A stretch of 64,000 nucleotides of DNA, taken from assembly GCA_050084515.1 (NCBI GenBank), contig CM114274.1:13268001-13332000 (forward strand). The letters run 5' to 3'. The translations under genes and the position numbers were made by a program. This document shows, one piece after another, positions 1 to 14,000 of this stretch. A model generated the notes under the pieces. It did not search any database. It was not told the origin of the DNA and saw only the letters and a program-made list of their open reading frames with translations. The DNA comes from Blasia pusilla (taxonomy: Eukaryota; Marchantiophyta; Marchantiopsida; Blasiales). How positions within the stretch are numbered: position 1 is the stretch's first letter; every line of letters begins with the position of its first letter.

Positions 1-1796
<1,796 letters not shown>

Positions 1797-2290
1797 AGCA
1801 TTGGCCAGCTCGAAAAGTAAGGTGAGGTCGAATTAACAGACCGCTGGTGTAAATGATGTGCAAGCGTAGTAGCTTAGCTGGAAGAGCAATTACCCTGCGT
1901 GTGTGTATGTGTGTGGAGCTGCCTTCTACCAGTCATGAGAACACACGGAGCTCTCTCTCTCTCTCTCTCTCATACACACGCGCACACCCAATCCTCTGTG
2001 TCTGCGCGTGTCTCCCTCTCTCTGTCGTCTGTGCGGACGGGGGGTTTCTCTCTCCGACTCGCCCTACGATCTTCTTTTCAGAACTCCGACTAGGAATCGG
2101 ATCTTCTTCTCCAGACAGTCTGGTGCCCGCGGTGGAGCAAAGGAGAAATTGGATCGTGTGAGTTACAGCAGCTCGGTCTCACGAGTCGCTCTGCTGCTGG
2201 CCCTCCTCTTCGCAAGAAACGACGAACTGGACTGACTGACTGGAGGATGTGGCTCCTTCCTCTGCTATTTAATGGTTTTCGGGCTGCGGG
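1797..2290 (-). promoter_or_regulatory. 5' flank of CKX: leader and putative core promoter
   Basis: This stretch lies upstream of the CKX start codon. It holds a pyrimidine microsatellite, (CT)n at 1951-1971 (GA-rich in the gene's sense), and further CT-rich runs to about 2030, of the kind common in plant leaders and promoters. A weak TATA-like AT stretch occurs near 2264-2272. No transcription start can be fixed by reading. Confidence 0.3.
1951..1971. repeat. (CT)n microsatellite
   Basis: An uninterrupted CT run of about 20 bases in the CKX 5' flank. Confidence 0.9.
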
Positions 2291-3805
2291 TCACATCGCC
2301 GGTCCGTCGTCGCCGGCCACCCGGCAGCCAGGCATTGCATCCCCGGCCCGGACTGCGCCTGCTCATCCCCATACCGGTGATGTGTGAGGGGATCCCGTCT
2401 GATGGACTTCCACATGCGGTGGTCTTTAGTTAGTTGGGAATTGGAAGTAGAGACTCGCTAGCGGGACACTGCACCCTTTCGGAATATTGGCCCGCTTTTG
2501 AGTAGTGGGCAACGCTGACACAGCGCAGCGAAGCGAGTCTTCGTCTATTACGGCCGCCTCGATTAAGTAAAGCGCGTAGCGGAGTGGCAGGCGGCTGCTG
2601 CTGATGCTGATCGAGCACCGGATTCGCCACTCGCTGCGCTCAAGAGCTTGAGCACGAGATTAGATTACCTCTGCTGCGGCAGTGCGCAGAGCAGGGGGAC
2701 ATCATTGTCCAAGCAGCCGCGCACGGTTTCCTTCTTCTTTCGATTAGAAAAGTCAGAAACTGGAGAAACCACTTGAGCAAACTCGACTCCTCCTCATTCT
2801 GGCCGAGGAATTCGCTAAGCGACTGCTCGATATGCGTTTTTTTTAGCTTAATAGCTTTTTTTAGCTTAATAGCTTAAGAGGGAAACGGGTTATTAGTACG
2901 GTAAGCGCTGTACTGTCGCCGGCAAGAATTGTAGACCGGGGAGAGGGCGGGTCCAAGGCTCCCAACTGTTGAACGAAGGGGGGTAGGTCACTGCAAGACA
3001 TAGCCGTCTCGGACAAGTCCCGTGAATCGGCCAAACAGTCTACGCAAAGTTGCGAACAGTTGATCTTTCGTAGGTGGTAAAGTTCCTGAGCAGCCTACTA
3101 CTCAACACTGTGAGCGGAATTACTACAGTCTGAGACGAAATCTTAACAAATACGGCGAGCAGAATATGAACATCTTATGATGGGATCTTTACCTTTGCGA
3201 TCATCATGACATTTCGCAGCCGAGTCGTCCCCCCCCACTGCCCCCAATCTCTCGCTTAGGTTTAAAACCTGTCGGTCAATCATGAAGGAAGTAAAGGTCA
3301 TCATCACATGTTGTGCATCTCGTACTTCTTCGCACAATCTGGTGTGTCGGCCTCAGCGCTCCGGCCAATCACATGCTCGAAAATTTCGGAGAGACTAGAT
3401 GGTGCTGCAGCTGCCGGCGTGACGTCCGAAATCGCCTGAACGCGTCTGCCTCCCAATCGAAATAAACTCGAACTAGTTGATTTGGTCACCACGCGCTGGA
3501 GAAATCGGCCGCCGCACGAAAAGCCATGGCAGCTCCTCTGATGGGCACAGGGCAGTGACGACCGTTGCAATTAAGTGAGAATTCCTTACCCCCCCTCCCC
3601 CTCCTCCTCCTCCCTCGAACTTGCGCGCAGGTACATCTGAGCTCATAGTCGTCCACCACAAGCTCAGCCGAGTTTTCGAAAATAGAAATTAGCTAGCTTC
3701 GAAAAGGCTCGGCAGTAGGCTCCGCTTCTGTGTGGCGAGCGCTATGTGCTAGCAGAAAGCTTACTTTGCTTACGCCGAGACGACCCCATCGGCGTCCAAT
3801 CCCCG

Positions 3806-3835
3806 TCCTTTCCTTTCCTTTCCTTTCCTTTCCTT
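3806..3835. repeat. (CCTTT)n microsatellite
   Basis: Five to six perfect tandem TCCTT units. Confidence 0.9.
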
Positions 3836-4377
3836 GTGCATGTCGTCTTTCGCGTGCACAAGCGTGGCCCAGTCGGTTTGACTCCGGGAAAGATAGAGGT
3901 GCATCTGACGGAATACGTGGACGGGGAGAACTTCCGAAGAAATCCCTCTGCACACATGGCAGAAAGGTGGACAAGATTGCTGCATAAAGCAAGGCAGCGA
4001 GGAGAGAAATTGATTTGGGAGAGCAAGCTTAGGACTAGCCGTTGGTTGACCTGGAGAAAGAGAGAGAAGCTGTCTGAAGTGCAGCTGGAGGGGACCACCT
4101 TTATGTTGCGTTTCAGGTATTCAACTACCGTCCCAAGATGCATTGCGTACAGTCGAAAGTGTGACGGTATTCCAGTGCGTCAGAGGCGGAGCTTTGAACC
4201 TGCGGCACATGGCACCCTGTGCTCGGCCTCGCACTCAGGCGCCTGGTCCTCACACCATGTCCATGTGGGATTTTATGATTAAGGTCAGGTAGCACAAGAG
4301 ATCAGAAAAATCTTGGGGATGCATTAGATGTCCGCGGATTACCTTTCGGCTCCTTCTCTTGCCTGCCATTGAGCGGA

Positions 4378-4380
4378 AAA

Positions 4381-4408
<28 letters not shown>
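4378..4408. repeat. (GA)n microsatellite
   Basis: A run of about 14 GA units ending in a G-rich tail. Confidence 0.9.
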
Positions 4409-4412
<4 letters not shown>

Positions 4413-6465
4413 GGGATGGGACGATTTTCGTGCAATCATGCGTCATTAACCTTTGGGCTACTTCTGATCTTCCCATTGGCCTTCACCAAGAAACGAAACG
4501 ATCGGCCTCTGGAGTCCGGAGTCCACGATGTGAAAAGCTGTTACCCAACGAGGAAACGATGCAGGAATCTTCCGCCTGCCCGCCCGCACATCCGTCGAAT
4601 TTCGAGTCCGGGACGAGAATGTATGGCCCTGTGGCTTAGCGGCCATGTGGCCTTGATGGTACTAGTTGACGAATCTGCCTCCGAGTCGGAAAGTGGAAAA
4701 GGAATCACGGCATGGAGAGCATAGCCGAGCGGAAGCGTCTGCTGTACATCTGCACGTAGGTGGGTTTTCAAGGTGGTACAGATACGGTTGCCTGCTCGAA
4801 GCCATGTGACACTAACTACCGCGGTTCCATGTTACAGGAGAAGAGGTCGCGAGACCTCGTGACACACCACAATCCCCATTCGTACCCACTCTCCGAACCC
4901 ACCTGGGCGCTGGGAAAGGCGAACGAAGTACAGATATTATACACACCCCTGGGGCCGTGTGTCGAGAGGAAGGGGAGACTGCTCGGGGAGTCGAGGGGAC
5001 TGCTGAAAGGGCTTCGAAGTACATGCTCCTTTGCCTGCAACTCGGATTCTTCCGGCACGGATACTTTAATTTCCCAGACAAGTTGGCCTTCAATGATCGC
5101 AGCATAGACGCCTGCGGCCTGTCGACAATCGTGACTTTCACGGATGGTGGTAGTAGCTTTTCCAGACAGCGAAACAGGTTTCTATTCATACGCAAATGAG
5201 CAACATGCTCGAGCGATTCGGGACCCGAGCTGCCGAGCAACGAAGAAGTCGCGCTAGTAGAATCACTTGATCTAGAATGTAGCCTTGCAGTTGGGACGAG
5301 AAAAGCATGTGCCAATCGCAACGAGCTGAAGTGGGGAGCCGAAGTTGCTAGCCGGGATAAGGCATACGCTCAGGTAGACTCGACGCGAAGTCTTGTGCAG
5401 TCAGATTTAGGCTATCTATCTCGGGATATGTCAGATGAAGCTGAAGTTACGGGAAAGCCGCGCCGTTTTATCGCTGCAAATTATTACTCTAAGTTTAGCA
5501 TATCGCAAGTAGGTATTTGGAGTCTTGGACCGTATCATTGAATTCGCGCATCGTAATGATTTGAGATAATATCTGGATTCTCGCCTTGTCGTTACTCCAC
5601 ACGTACTCGCTTCTTGGAACCCTAGGAAACTGTCATGGTACAGCTGCTGTTGTTGTGTAGATGCGATTTAATCGACCATCTTCGGCGGAAAAAAATTAGC
5701 GAGCGGTCAGGCTATCATCGCTCCAGGGTGGACCGTCACAACGGCCCGGCGATTGGGATATCTCGGGAGACTGTCGTCGTGTAGCTCGCATCGCAGAGAT
5801 GGAATTGTTTCCACCTTGTTTGGACTGGACCGGCGCAGTAACCAATGCCATGAAAGCCGGACGAAGCCGATTCATGAAACCGCATTGAAGCGTAATCAAT
5901 CCTTCGTTCCTGATTGGGATCGCATGAGGACGAGTAGGCTCGACGCAACGTGCGGAGCACCTACCCAAACCCGCTTTTCGAACGCGCGCGACGAAGAAGT
6001 TTGGTTTCCCGGAGTCCGGACCTCAGAGTCTTCTCGATCCCCTGGCGAAACGAGCGGATGGAAGAGCTATAGCGAAAACATCGATCCGCGACGGCACCGC
6101 ACTGGCAAATCCAAGTAGTATCCGGTAAGCAAGCGAGAATAGCCAGCCAGACTATTCACCCCTCCTCCCGCATCGCATCGCATCCCGAAACGCACCCGCA
6201 GCTGCGAACACTTTTCGGGCCCAGCAGTCTATCGGGGACAGCCTCGGGATGCAGAGCACGAACTCCGGGAGCCAAAACCTGTGGCAGGCATTGTGCTAAC
6301 TAGCACCCTCTCCGTCTCGCGAAGGCAGGTGGCTGCGTTTATCAGCACCGCGCTCTGTACGTCTCAAGAATGAATAATTTCCACCGTTTCGTTCTACCGC
6401 GCACAGAGAACGGAGCTCCGATTTACTCCGCATTGTCAAGAATCGGGTCAGAAAACCCGTCGCGA

Positions 6466-6490
6466 GTGGAGGAGGAGGAGGAGGAGGCGG
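6466..6490. repeat. (GGA)n trinucleotide repeat
   Basis: About seven GGA units; it produces low-complexity open frames on both strands. Confidence 0.85.
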
Positions 6491-7447
6491 AAGTGACATG
6501 ATGACGCTGCGACAGGCGACTCAAGGATGCGAGCCTTGACGGCATTGTTCGCGAAAGTGATGACGTTCATAGCGCACGGAACCCAGCCTGACGAGGAGGC
6601 CCCCATTTCGAACAACGACATGGCAAGGAAGTTTGGGCAATGAGGTTGGGCGCGGGTCTTATGGAGAGAGATTGGATTTGCTTTGAAAACCGTGACACCT
6701 TTCCAGTGCACACATAATTCAAGGTTCCTAGGTTGCTATGCTCAATTCGCAATAAGTGGAGCGTCTGTCCAAACCATAGCCAAAAGACATGATGTAAAAC
6801 TACCGTGAACCTTTTCCCATTCCAAGATGGACACTTGAAAGCACGACAATCTGTCTTCTCTTTACAACAAATTAAAGAGATTAATAAAGTAGAAGTAGGT
6901 TGCAGTGGGGAAAATCACTACTTTGCGGATGGTTGAAAAATTGGCTTGTACCATGAGACCAGTAATCATTGCGAAACTCGTTACCAACCACGGGTGTGGA
7001 TACAATTTCGATTTCAAACCTTCATGCAATCTCACCAGCCTGACATAACATCGTGTTTTTTCTTCGCTTATACTCACGGGACCAAATAAGTATTTGTGTG
7101 CACACCTGTGCATTTGATTCATGTAATCTAGAACGCCTTGAGAACTAAAAAAAATGCTTGACTCATAGCTTATGGTAACCCCCTCGGCTGAATAGAAGAA
7201 AAGACCACTATCTGAACTACCGAGAAAAGAAAGAAGTACACTTTTAAATGAAGACATTAAACACGAGGGGTTCAAAGAAAACACAAGATCCAAAGTTCAA
7301 CCATTGAACTGGGTGCATTCGGTGGTTAACTACCGAATTAACTCTTACGAGAATGCACCCCACAACCAAAATGCAAGAGTGGGAATGCTCTCTACCACAC
7401 AATAAAATTATAACCTATATTATGACAGGAGCATGGCATCTACACTC

Positions 7448-7495
7448 TAAACTCCTTCATAGTATGACACTTTAAACTCCTTCATAGTATGACAC
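7448..7495. repeat. Tandem duplication, 25-bp period
   Basis: AACTCCTTCATAGTATGACAC occurs twice in succession, at 7450-7470 and 7475-7495. Confidence 0.9.
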
Positions 7496-7654
7496 GTGTC
7501 CCCGAAAGACAAAAAACATCATAATGCATGAAAATTAGGTAGATGTATCACAAAGGACCGAATTTACTTACCAGAGTTTAAAACCGTAACTCAAATGAGT
7601 CAAAAAATTTGAATAACATCCATGGAGACAACCCAAAGGTAATAACCATGAAGG

Positions 7655-7930
7655 AAACAAAGCAAGTAATGGCATTCGAGAAACGTGATGATGTGAACTA
7701 TAAACAAACAAAAAACAATGATGACACTAAGAAAAAGGAGTCATGATGTGAAGCATGAGGAAGGTACAAGAGCAAGTGATGACGTTGAGAAAAAAAGGTT
7801 TTGATGTGACCGTCATGAATGTGCAAGAGCAAGAGATGACGTTAAGAAAAAAGTTCATGGAATTAACCGTCATGAAATGTGCAAGGGGAGGTGATGGCAT
7901 TAACAAAAAGGAGTCATGGATGTGAACCTT
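7655..7930. repeat. Degenerate tandem repeat, unit about 58 bp
   Basis: Four to five diverged units, each with a GTGATGACGTT-AGAAAAA core followed by a GATGTGA and CGTCATGAA-like part. Read on the minus strand it gives a repetitive peptide (FFLNVISCSCTFMTV-like, 7727-8008), which I take to be the repeat and not a gene. Confidence 0.75.
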
Positions 7931-8929
7931 AGGGACGCCACACGAGTGTGAGTGGAGAATAGAATAAAAACGATGAATAATGGACCCTTGATTGGGCCTC
8001 GTTTCCAATATTAGATTCAGATTGGGCTGGAAAATCTAGCTCTTCAAGAAATTGCCTCATAAATCGAGCGAGACCCTTATTGTGAGAAACCCCTTCCCCT
8101 CATTAGAATGGGATTTTTATTTTGACTCATATATTTCCTATTGTAAGTATTTGGAGTGCTTTTTCTTTTCATGATTTCCACAAGTGGAGTAGATTCTTTC
8201 TCCAATAACACTTTGTTGTTCTCTAGGGGGAATTCAGTATGACACCTAAAACTATCGACCACACAATCAATGCTCTCAATTCTATTTATGCGATTATTAT
8301 TAGTGGACACTTTTCACTCTTCCATACACCCGAATTTTCCTCGAGTCCAAGTTAAATTTTAAGGTGGGGGACAAGTAGTGAATTACAACAGGATTCTTTT
8401 CCCCTCCACTCAATCGTCTTCCCTTATTTTTTTCCTAGTTTTAGAATTTTCGTTTCACCCCTTTTTTAACTTTCCTCCTTATCTCCCATTTATTATATTT
8501 TTTATAATTTCCTACCATCTTATAAAATTTTTTATTTTTTATTTTTCCTTCCTAACCACACCACCCAAATTCTTTTCCCAATTTTTCAAAATTATGCAAA
8601 AACTATATAATTACACCATTACCAAAAGTGAAACAAAGAGTTTTCGTATGACACTTTGGGGGAGACAGTAGGTCAAGCCCAATAGTTGAAAAATGATCTA
8701 CTAAAGAATAAGGTTACCTACAAGAGCAATTTTCCCCTTAGTTTGGGCCCATTTGGAGGCCTATCATGCGCATACATATTGCTACACAATCCATTTTGCA
8801 TGTCACATTTACACAACACACCACATTGATCTACCAAATATATAGATAGATCCAAAAAAAAAAAAAAAAAACACTCATACATATACATCAAGATCACACA
8901 AACCATCTCTCCCTCTCTTACAGCCTTTG

Positions 8930-9025
8930 GAAGAGCCAAAAAGGCTCTTCTCCCAAAAATAGCCTCTCCAATGATAACGTGCAAGCACAAGTTATCGGGT
9001 GATCATTGACTCGGTTAACGAGTCA
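8930..9025. repeat. Cluster of three hairpins
   Basis: GAAGAGCC/GGCTCTTC (8930-8937 with 8943-8950, 5-nt loop); GATAACGTGC/GCAC-AA-GTTATC (8973-8982 with 8985-8996, two-base bulge); TGACTCG/CGAGTCA (9007-9013 with 9019-9025). The first two recur in the same order at 55495-55562. Confidence 0.85.
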
Positions 9026-9059
9026 TTTGGCCAAAAATAGCAATGAAGTGGAATTGTAA

Positions 9060-9200
9060 AAAATGATGCTCCTAACACAACATACCTATTGTCAAACTCA
9101 TCCGACACCTCATGACAAAGTCATACCCAAACCACCCGCTGACCCTTTATGCCATTGACGCGGTAGAACTCTACTTGTCGGGTAACTAAAATGTGACAAA
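9060..9200. repeat. Dispersed repeat shared with 59758-59885
   Basis: Both loci share a diverged block running from AACACAACA(T/A)ACCTATT through the TCATCCGA-ACCTCA and GGTAGAACT-like parts to AACTAA-ATG(T/A)GACAAA. It may be part of an LTR of the copy B type. Confidence 0.7.
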
Positions 9201-9789
9201 TCTCGTGCGCATACATATTGATCACTACAAAATCCACATCACTGGTCATATCTACACAACTCACCACAACGATCTTCCCAATACATGGGTAGATCCATAC
9301 ACAAACAAAATCAAGGTTGCATGTCCACAAAGTCCGTGTATGTTGATATGTCGATGTCCATGGACTTACGTGTCTCTTGTAGAAGGACTTGTCCATATGG
9401 GCCCCATCTCCCCCTTCTTTCTCATCCCTCCCAGTTGCCTTCAAGATCCCCACTTATTCATTTCTTCCTCGTTCCACCTTCGCTCCCTCCTCCCTTATTG
9501 CCCCACCCTTGCCTTGCCTTGCCTTGCCTGCCACAATGAACTATAACCATGGGCCCTACCTTTTGCAATCCATGTCCGTAGACATGTCCAAACTTGTATG
9601 TTTCTATTCAACCATGAATTAAATACTGTAATGCATGTACGTCGAGACCTTACAACCACCCCTCTAGCTGGCAGCTCGTTCCCCCTAACTCCAAGTAGTA
9701 GACATCATCTCTACTTGACATGATCTACTATTCTATACATATCTAGCACTTTTGGTGCCGTCATACTCGCAACATCTCCTAACACCTGC

Positions 9790-10240
9790 TTGTCTGCGGA
9801 TCCATCTCATCTATCTCCATCTAGAGATATTAATGTATCCATATATCGACTTGCAACACTAAAACTAATCTCCTTGTTAATCCCTCCAAAGAGATCTAAC
9901 ACTTTCGCACCCTCCTCCAAGTATTGCCACAAAACAAGTGTGGTATCCAAAGATATCAAGTCTCAACTCCAAGAGCATAACCATCAATTGACTCTATGTG
10001 CTTCGAGACACATATATAACTCCAAACTTGTCTCATGAGTTGGTATGCACTCTTATGCAAGTTAACGCTCGTACCGAACAATGATAAAGAGGTCTCGGCA
10101 CCATGGGAAGAGACACCCATCCTGGCATGTCTCTTTCTGGGGCTATCCACTACGGGGATGTCCTCTGCATGTGCGTTTCCCTCCAACAACTGTCCTTGAC
10201 AACTAACACCATGTTTGAATATTGGTGCCAACGTGGTCAC
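9790..10240 (-). pseudogene. Protease-DNMT linker and methyltransferase motif I of copy B
   Basis: Minus-strand reading gives HAEDIPV, corresponding to HAEDTPV in copy A (24901-24921), then SLDTT and, about 16 residues on, KVLDLFGGI, corresponding to RVLDLFGGI at 25162-25188 of copy A. VLDLFGG is the AdoMet-binding motif I of cytosine-5 methyltransferases. The reading frame then decays and the sequence passes to the 3' end of the element. Confidence 0.7.
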
Positions 10241-10370
10241 CGTATCGTCACGTGGTCAACCACCACTATGCCTTGCAACCTAAATGGTTCACATATCCAT
10301 CACTTGATTGCCATCTTCGCTGATAAGAAACGGTCTCCTCCCATAAATCAAGGATGATGTGATACCTACC

Positions 10371-11619
10371 TTTATAAAAGCTTTAAGATTTAGGATTCAG
10401 AATAGGGAATCATAGATAAATTGAGGAAGTAATAGTAGATTAGGAATTGGGGAGATAATACATTTTTGTACATTTTTATGTATTAGGAGTAGAGTGGAAT
10501 CTTATTGGGACTTTGTAAAATTATATGAGGACTTGGTTTCGAGGATAGGACAAAGAAGTTCAAGAAGATGAGGACTCGTCCTAGAGGAATGCAAGAATGT
10601 ATAAAGACAGACTTCGAGAAGATAAGGAAAGAGAAGAATAAGAAGACGAAGACATTTTGTCTTTGCAACAAAGACCTTCTGAAGAAGACTAAATTGGAAT
10701 GAAGAAACATCTTTGGCAAAGAATAAAGATCTTCATAACAAAGACTAAAGGAAACCTAAGGAATGTTCAGATAGGAAAGAGGTAGTTAGGCTAGGAAAAG
10801 ACACAACACTGGGGAGAACTTCTAGAAGGGTGCAACCCTTGAATTAGCGGACTCAATGGGATGAGAATAGAACCAAGATAAGTCTTTGATCAAGTTGTTA
10901 GAAATATTTAAAGAAACATCTTAGTAGGAAGAACCGTTTCATATCCTGAGAAAAAATCTTGTTGAGAATTTTTTCAGAAGACCTCGAAGGAGGAAGAACC
11001 ATCTTTCTAGTAAGAATGTAGAGATGTTGGAATGATCCAAGCTTAGGAGAGAGTAGAGTCTTAAGCTTGTAAAATTTTGGAGTCCCCGTGTGTCTTTCAT
11101 CAAATAGGAAGTACTCCACTTTTCCATTCTGAAGTGCGGTAGAGTACGTCAATTTGTATTCGATTAGGTCTGCAAAATACCAGAAGTTGCTGCTTGTGGA
11201 CTCGTGAGAGAGAAAGAAATTCAAAGAATGTGTGGCAAGGAAGATATATGAAATATTTAAGAAAGAAAGTAATCGACCAAGATGGATTACGTTCTAGAGT
11301 AGGGGAAGCCATATAAATGCTACAGAATCTTTGATGTTCTCTAATTTCTCATTGATCGAGATTCCAATTCTTGAGAGTACTATTTTTATTCCACTGAAGA
11401 AGACATTTCATTTGGGATTTGAATGTTCTACTTGGAGAAGAGGATTGCTTTTGGGATTTAAATAATAATTCATTAGATAAACTATCTTCTTAATGAGTCT
11501 ACCTTTCACGAGACAAAAGTAATCTTCTTGGGGAAGGAATTCTGTAGTAAATGATCAAAACACTGAATTCGGTAGTTATTAAGATATTATAGATGAAACC
11601 AAGAGGTTAAAACACCGTA
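10371..11619. mobile_element. Unclassified 1.25-kb AT-rich insertion with 9-bp direct flanks
   Basis: ATACCTACC occurs at 10362-10370 and again at 11620-11628, and homology of copy B to copy A stops and resumes at these points. A 9-bp target duplication fits Mutator-like elements, but I see no clear terminal inverted repeats and no transposase frame. The body is AT-rich with many GAAGA/AAGAC-type motifs. It could also be a solo LTR with a different border choice. Confidence 0.55.
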
Positions 11620-11639
11620 ATACCTACCAACACATCATA

Positions 11640-12200
11640 CAACTCTTTTGATGTTGTAATCGCACGAGTATGCATCATCGCACTATCTAACGCATGCTTT
11701 GGATGGAGTTAAAAAACTAACTCCTGTCGAGTCATATATTGCATGGATGACACATCCCCCATAGATGTTTTACCTAAAAGGAACAAGGCTCAATTTTTTG
11801 CTTCCGTAACTCCAATGCCAAACACACCACGTTCCCTAACATCAAGGCTTGTGCTCCCGAATCAAGGAGAACTCATTGTGGGTGATACACTATATCGGTG
11901 GGATTAGCCAAGCAAAAATCTCCAACTTATTTGTCCAACAACACCACACCTTGTGTCACCATGGCTCGCTCTATGGTTGGTCGAGCTAGTATATCCACTA
12001 ACTTTTCCGCCGCCACTTGCCATAATCGACTGAGTGGGAAACGTCTAAAGCACATGCTCTCAGGGAAGGTCCAGTACCTCTTCACTAACCACTTCAAATG
12101 AGAGGCAATCACCTCTCCATGCTCACAGAGTGTGGCAACAACTTGAAACACCTATGTTGGTCTAACTCCCATCATCGCCAAGTCCATGGCGGAAAAAAAA
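11640..12200 (-). pseudogene. Protease-region remnant of copy B
   Basis: Frame 12151-11927 contains VATLCEHGEVIASHLKWLV and ARPTIERAMVTQGVVLLD, matching copy A at 24173-24375 (ARPAIERAMASHGVVLLD). That segment lies just upstream of the retropepsin motif. On its far side the copy continues to a YDVLVG-like stretch and is then cut by the 10371-11619 insertion. Confidence 0.7.
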
Positions 12201-12649
12201 GTAATCTAGCTCACCAAGGTGGCTACCTCTACCAACATGGTTGACTCTAGCTCCACCTCAGCTGGCATAAGAGTTGTCTCTCCAACTCCTTGTGATTTCA
12301 ACGCATGTGCCTCACCTGTGGGTACTGGTGGCCTTCTGGGCAACATCAATGGTGTATGTAGTACCTACGACAGCGTAAATGACTTGGGAACCCTAGCGTT
12401 GCGCCCATTGGTTCCCTATGTGGGCGTATCTCAACCCCATTTCTTTGTGGCTTGGTCACTCTTGCAGCACCCGAGTCACCATTGTAGCAACCTCAACCTG
12501 AGCCACACTACACAAAAAACCAAGGCCAAAAAAATCCTCTCTCATATCTTGATAAGAAGTGGAGGCGCCACCCAAAGTAAATGCTCTTGGCTTTGGCTCC
12601 ATCCTTGGCTGTGTCATCATCATGGCTGCCATCCTCTACTCCAACTGAT

Positions 12650-13942
12650 CGATGTGTGAGAGAATCACCGCCTCAGGTGCACACGCTTCATCTCCTTTGG
12701 CACGTGGTGGCCCTCTACCAACATGACCAAAACCTCTTTGGCCTCCACCATGATGACCACCTTTAGGCCCTCGACCTAACTCTAGACCTGCCTCTCAACA
12801 AAGATCAAAACATCTATCTCTGGTGTGATAGTATTGATCACAATAGTCACAGTGCAATTGTGTTGGAGCCAACCTAGGTGACTCCTGAGCTATTAGAGGC
12901 ACCCTTGGCCCTCTCCCATGTTGTGGATACTCACTCTCTCTATGGGGCCCATCACATGTCCAATAGGCCATCGCGGTCCCTTCTGGGCAACGTTTGTTGG
13001 TACGGGTCTTTGCCTCAAGGGCTCACGATACATTTCTTGCTCTTTGGGCACATCGACCCACTCCCGTGGTACTGGTGCACATTGGGGCACCTGTGGGGTT
13101 ACTACCACTTGTGGATCCATCGACTCTTGGTAAAATCTTCATGTTACTACCTACTCATATTGAGCTCAATCCGCTTAGACAACTCGAAGACCAACTTCAA
13201 TGTGTGTTTTTCCGTGTGAAGCAACATTGCATCTCGAGCTCTCCTCTATAGCTCACGGTCCAGAACCTCATACCAATACTACATTGATTGTGCCTCAACC
13301 ACTCCATGTGTACCAATGATCAATCATTGTATGCGTGTGAACGCCTCCCTCAGACTCTCACCCAATCTTGGCTAAAAATCTTATAGATTCTTTAGCTTGT
13401 CTGTCCCCACACCCTGGTAGCTCCTCGATCCCCAATTGATAAAAGAACTAAATTGTGGGAATAAAATTGGGTGGTGCTCTAGCATCAAGGGTCTCTACCA
13501 TCTTATCGTCTCGACTGCCATCATCTCCATCTAGTCCATGGGTTGATGGTATAGGTCTCTCCCCTCTGACTATCCCATCATACGCCTTACAGCCACTAGT
13601 GGACATATACCTTGGAGCCCAATACATCCTCTATGGATTGATCTCTATTGAGTGTAAATACCAAAACTCCATATAGTCATCCATCGGAGGACCCTCTAAA
13701 TACGTGCTGGAACAAACCCTTCCACGCCATGAAAGGGTTGAATTGCATAGGGGTTGGTATCTCTTGAAATCAGACCATGTGTCAAACTCTTGGATGAAAT
13801 AATCTAAGTCAAAAGTGCCTACCGCACACGAGAAAAGATGCATGCCCCAGTGACCCATGTTGTCCATTTCCCTCCATGTGACAGTATCTTTGTCTACGAT
13901 ATCATCACTTGACCCGTTGTTCAGTGATGACGATCCAACCAC
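12650..13942 (-). pseudogene. gag remnant of copy B
   Basis: The frame 13942-13631 reads FSCAVGTFDLDYFIQEF and later LEGPPMDDYMEF. Copy A gag (22438 onward) has FSGAVGTIELHDFIAEF and LEGAPMDDYHEF with similar spacing. The following minus-strand frames (13120-12893) give a Pro/Gln/Arg-rich stretch like the region before the zinc knuckles in copy A. Multiple stops and frameshifts. Gag would be the particle-forming structural protein. Confidence 0.7.
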
Positions 13943-14000
13943 AGATGGGAGTTGGCTTAGTCGGGGTTGTCACGTCTTTTAGGATAGATCGGTGAGATCT

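Larger units (their letters stand above)
2291..6860. other. GC-richer intergenic stretch without a recognisable gene
   Basis: The longest open frames here (3746-4282 plus, 178 codons; 4812-5321 minus, 169 codons) show no domain I recognise, have several overlapping competitors in other frames, and look like open frames by chance in GC-rich DNA. A direct duplication of a T-rich AGCTTAATAGC motif lies near 2836-2875. Base composition resembles the CKX locus and not the transposon-rich rest, so this may be single-copy host DNA, including distal CKX promoter sequence. Confidence 0.5.
6861..8700. other. AT-rich stretch with short tandem repeats, no supported gene
   Basis: An open frame of 143 codons (6862-7293, minus) matches no family I know and has no upstream support. 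From about 7.3 kb the DNA becomes AT-rich, with the tandem repeats listed separately. From 8378 to 8670 runs a very T-rich tract. I see no promoter or RNA gene. Confidence 0.45.
8701..9652 (-). repeat. Terminal-repeat region of copy B (methyltransferase-gypsy relative)
   Basis: On the minus strand this follows the end of the copy B internal region at about 9653, with a purine-rich GAGGGG tract just before it. It holds two diverged copies of one module (about 9203-9295 and 8768-8860), each beginning GCGCATACATATTG on the plus strand. The module resembles the reverse complement of the terminal module of copy A (29666-29780, 30264-30382). Between them lie a block shared with 59758-59885 and a cluster of three hairpins (8930-9025). 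LTR borders cannot be set by eye. Confidence 0.5.
9653..13967 (-). mobile_element. Copy B: degraded gypsy element of the methyltransferase family
   Basis: Minus-strand relic that aligns piece by piece with copy A (20-30 kb, plus). The gag part is at 12.65-13.94 kb, the protease region at about 11.64-12.2 kb, and the protease-to-methyltransferase linker and motif I at 9.79-10.24 kb. After motif I it jumps to the 3' end of the element, so most of the methyltransferase and all of RT, RNase H, integrase and PHD are deleted. A 1.25-kb insertion (10371-11619) splits it, and copy A appears to have inserted at its 5' side at 13968. Every frame is interrupted. Confidence 0.75.

Noticed and set aside
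3746-4282. 178-codon plus-strand open frame
   Set aside because: Overlapped by four other open frames across a CCTTT microsatellite; no domain, no codon pattern or splice context; most likely chance in GC-rich DNA.
4812-5321. 169-codon minus-strand open frame
   Set aside because: No recognisable domain and competing frames on the other strand; not supported as a gene.
6862-7293. 143-codon minus-strand frame
   Set aside because: No similarity to any family I know; kept only in the description of the stretch.
7727-8008. Repetitive minus-strand peptide
   Set aside because: It is the translation of the 58-bp tandem repeat.
8930-9025. Helitron 3' end
   Set aside because: The hairpins are not followed by a CTRR end at the right distance, and similar hairpins occur in the gypsy terminal repeats.
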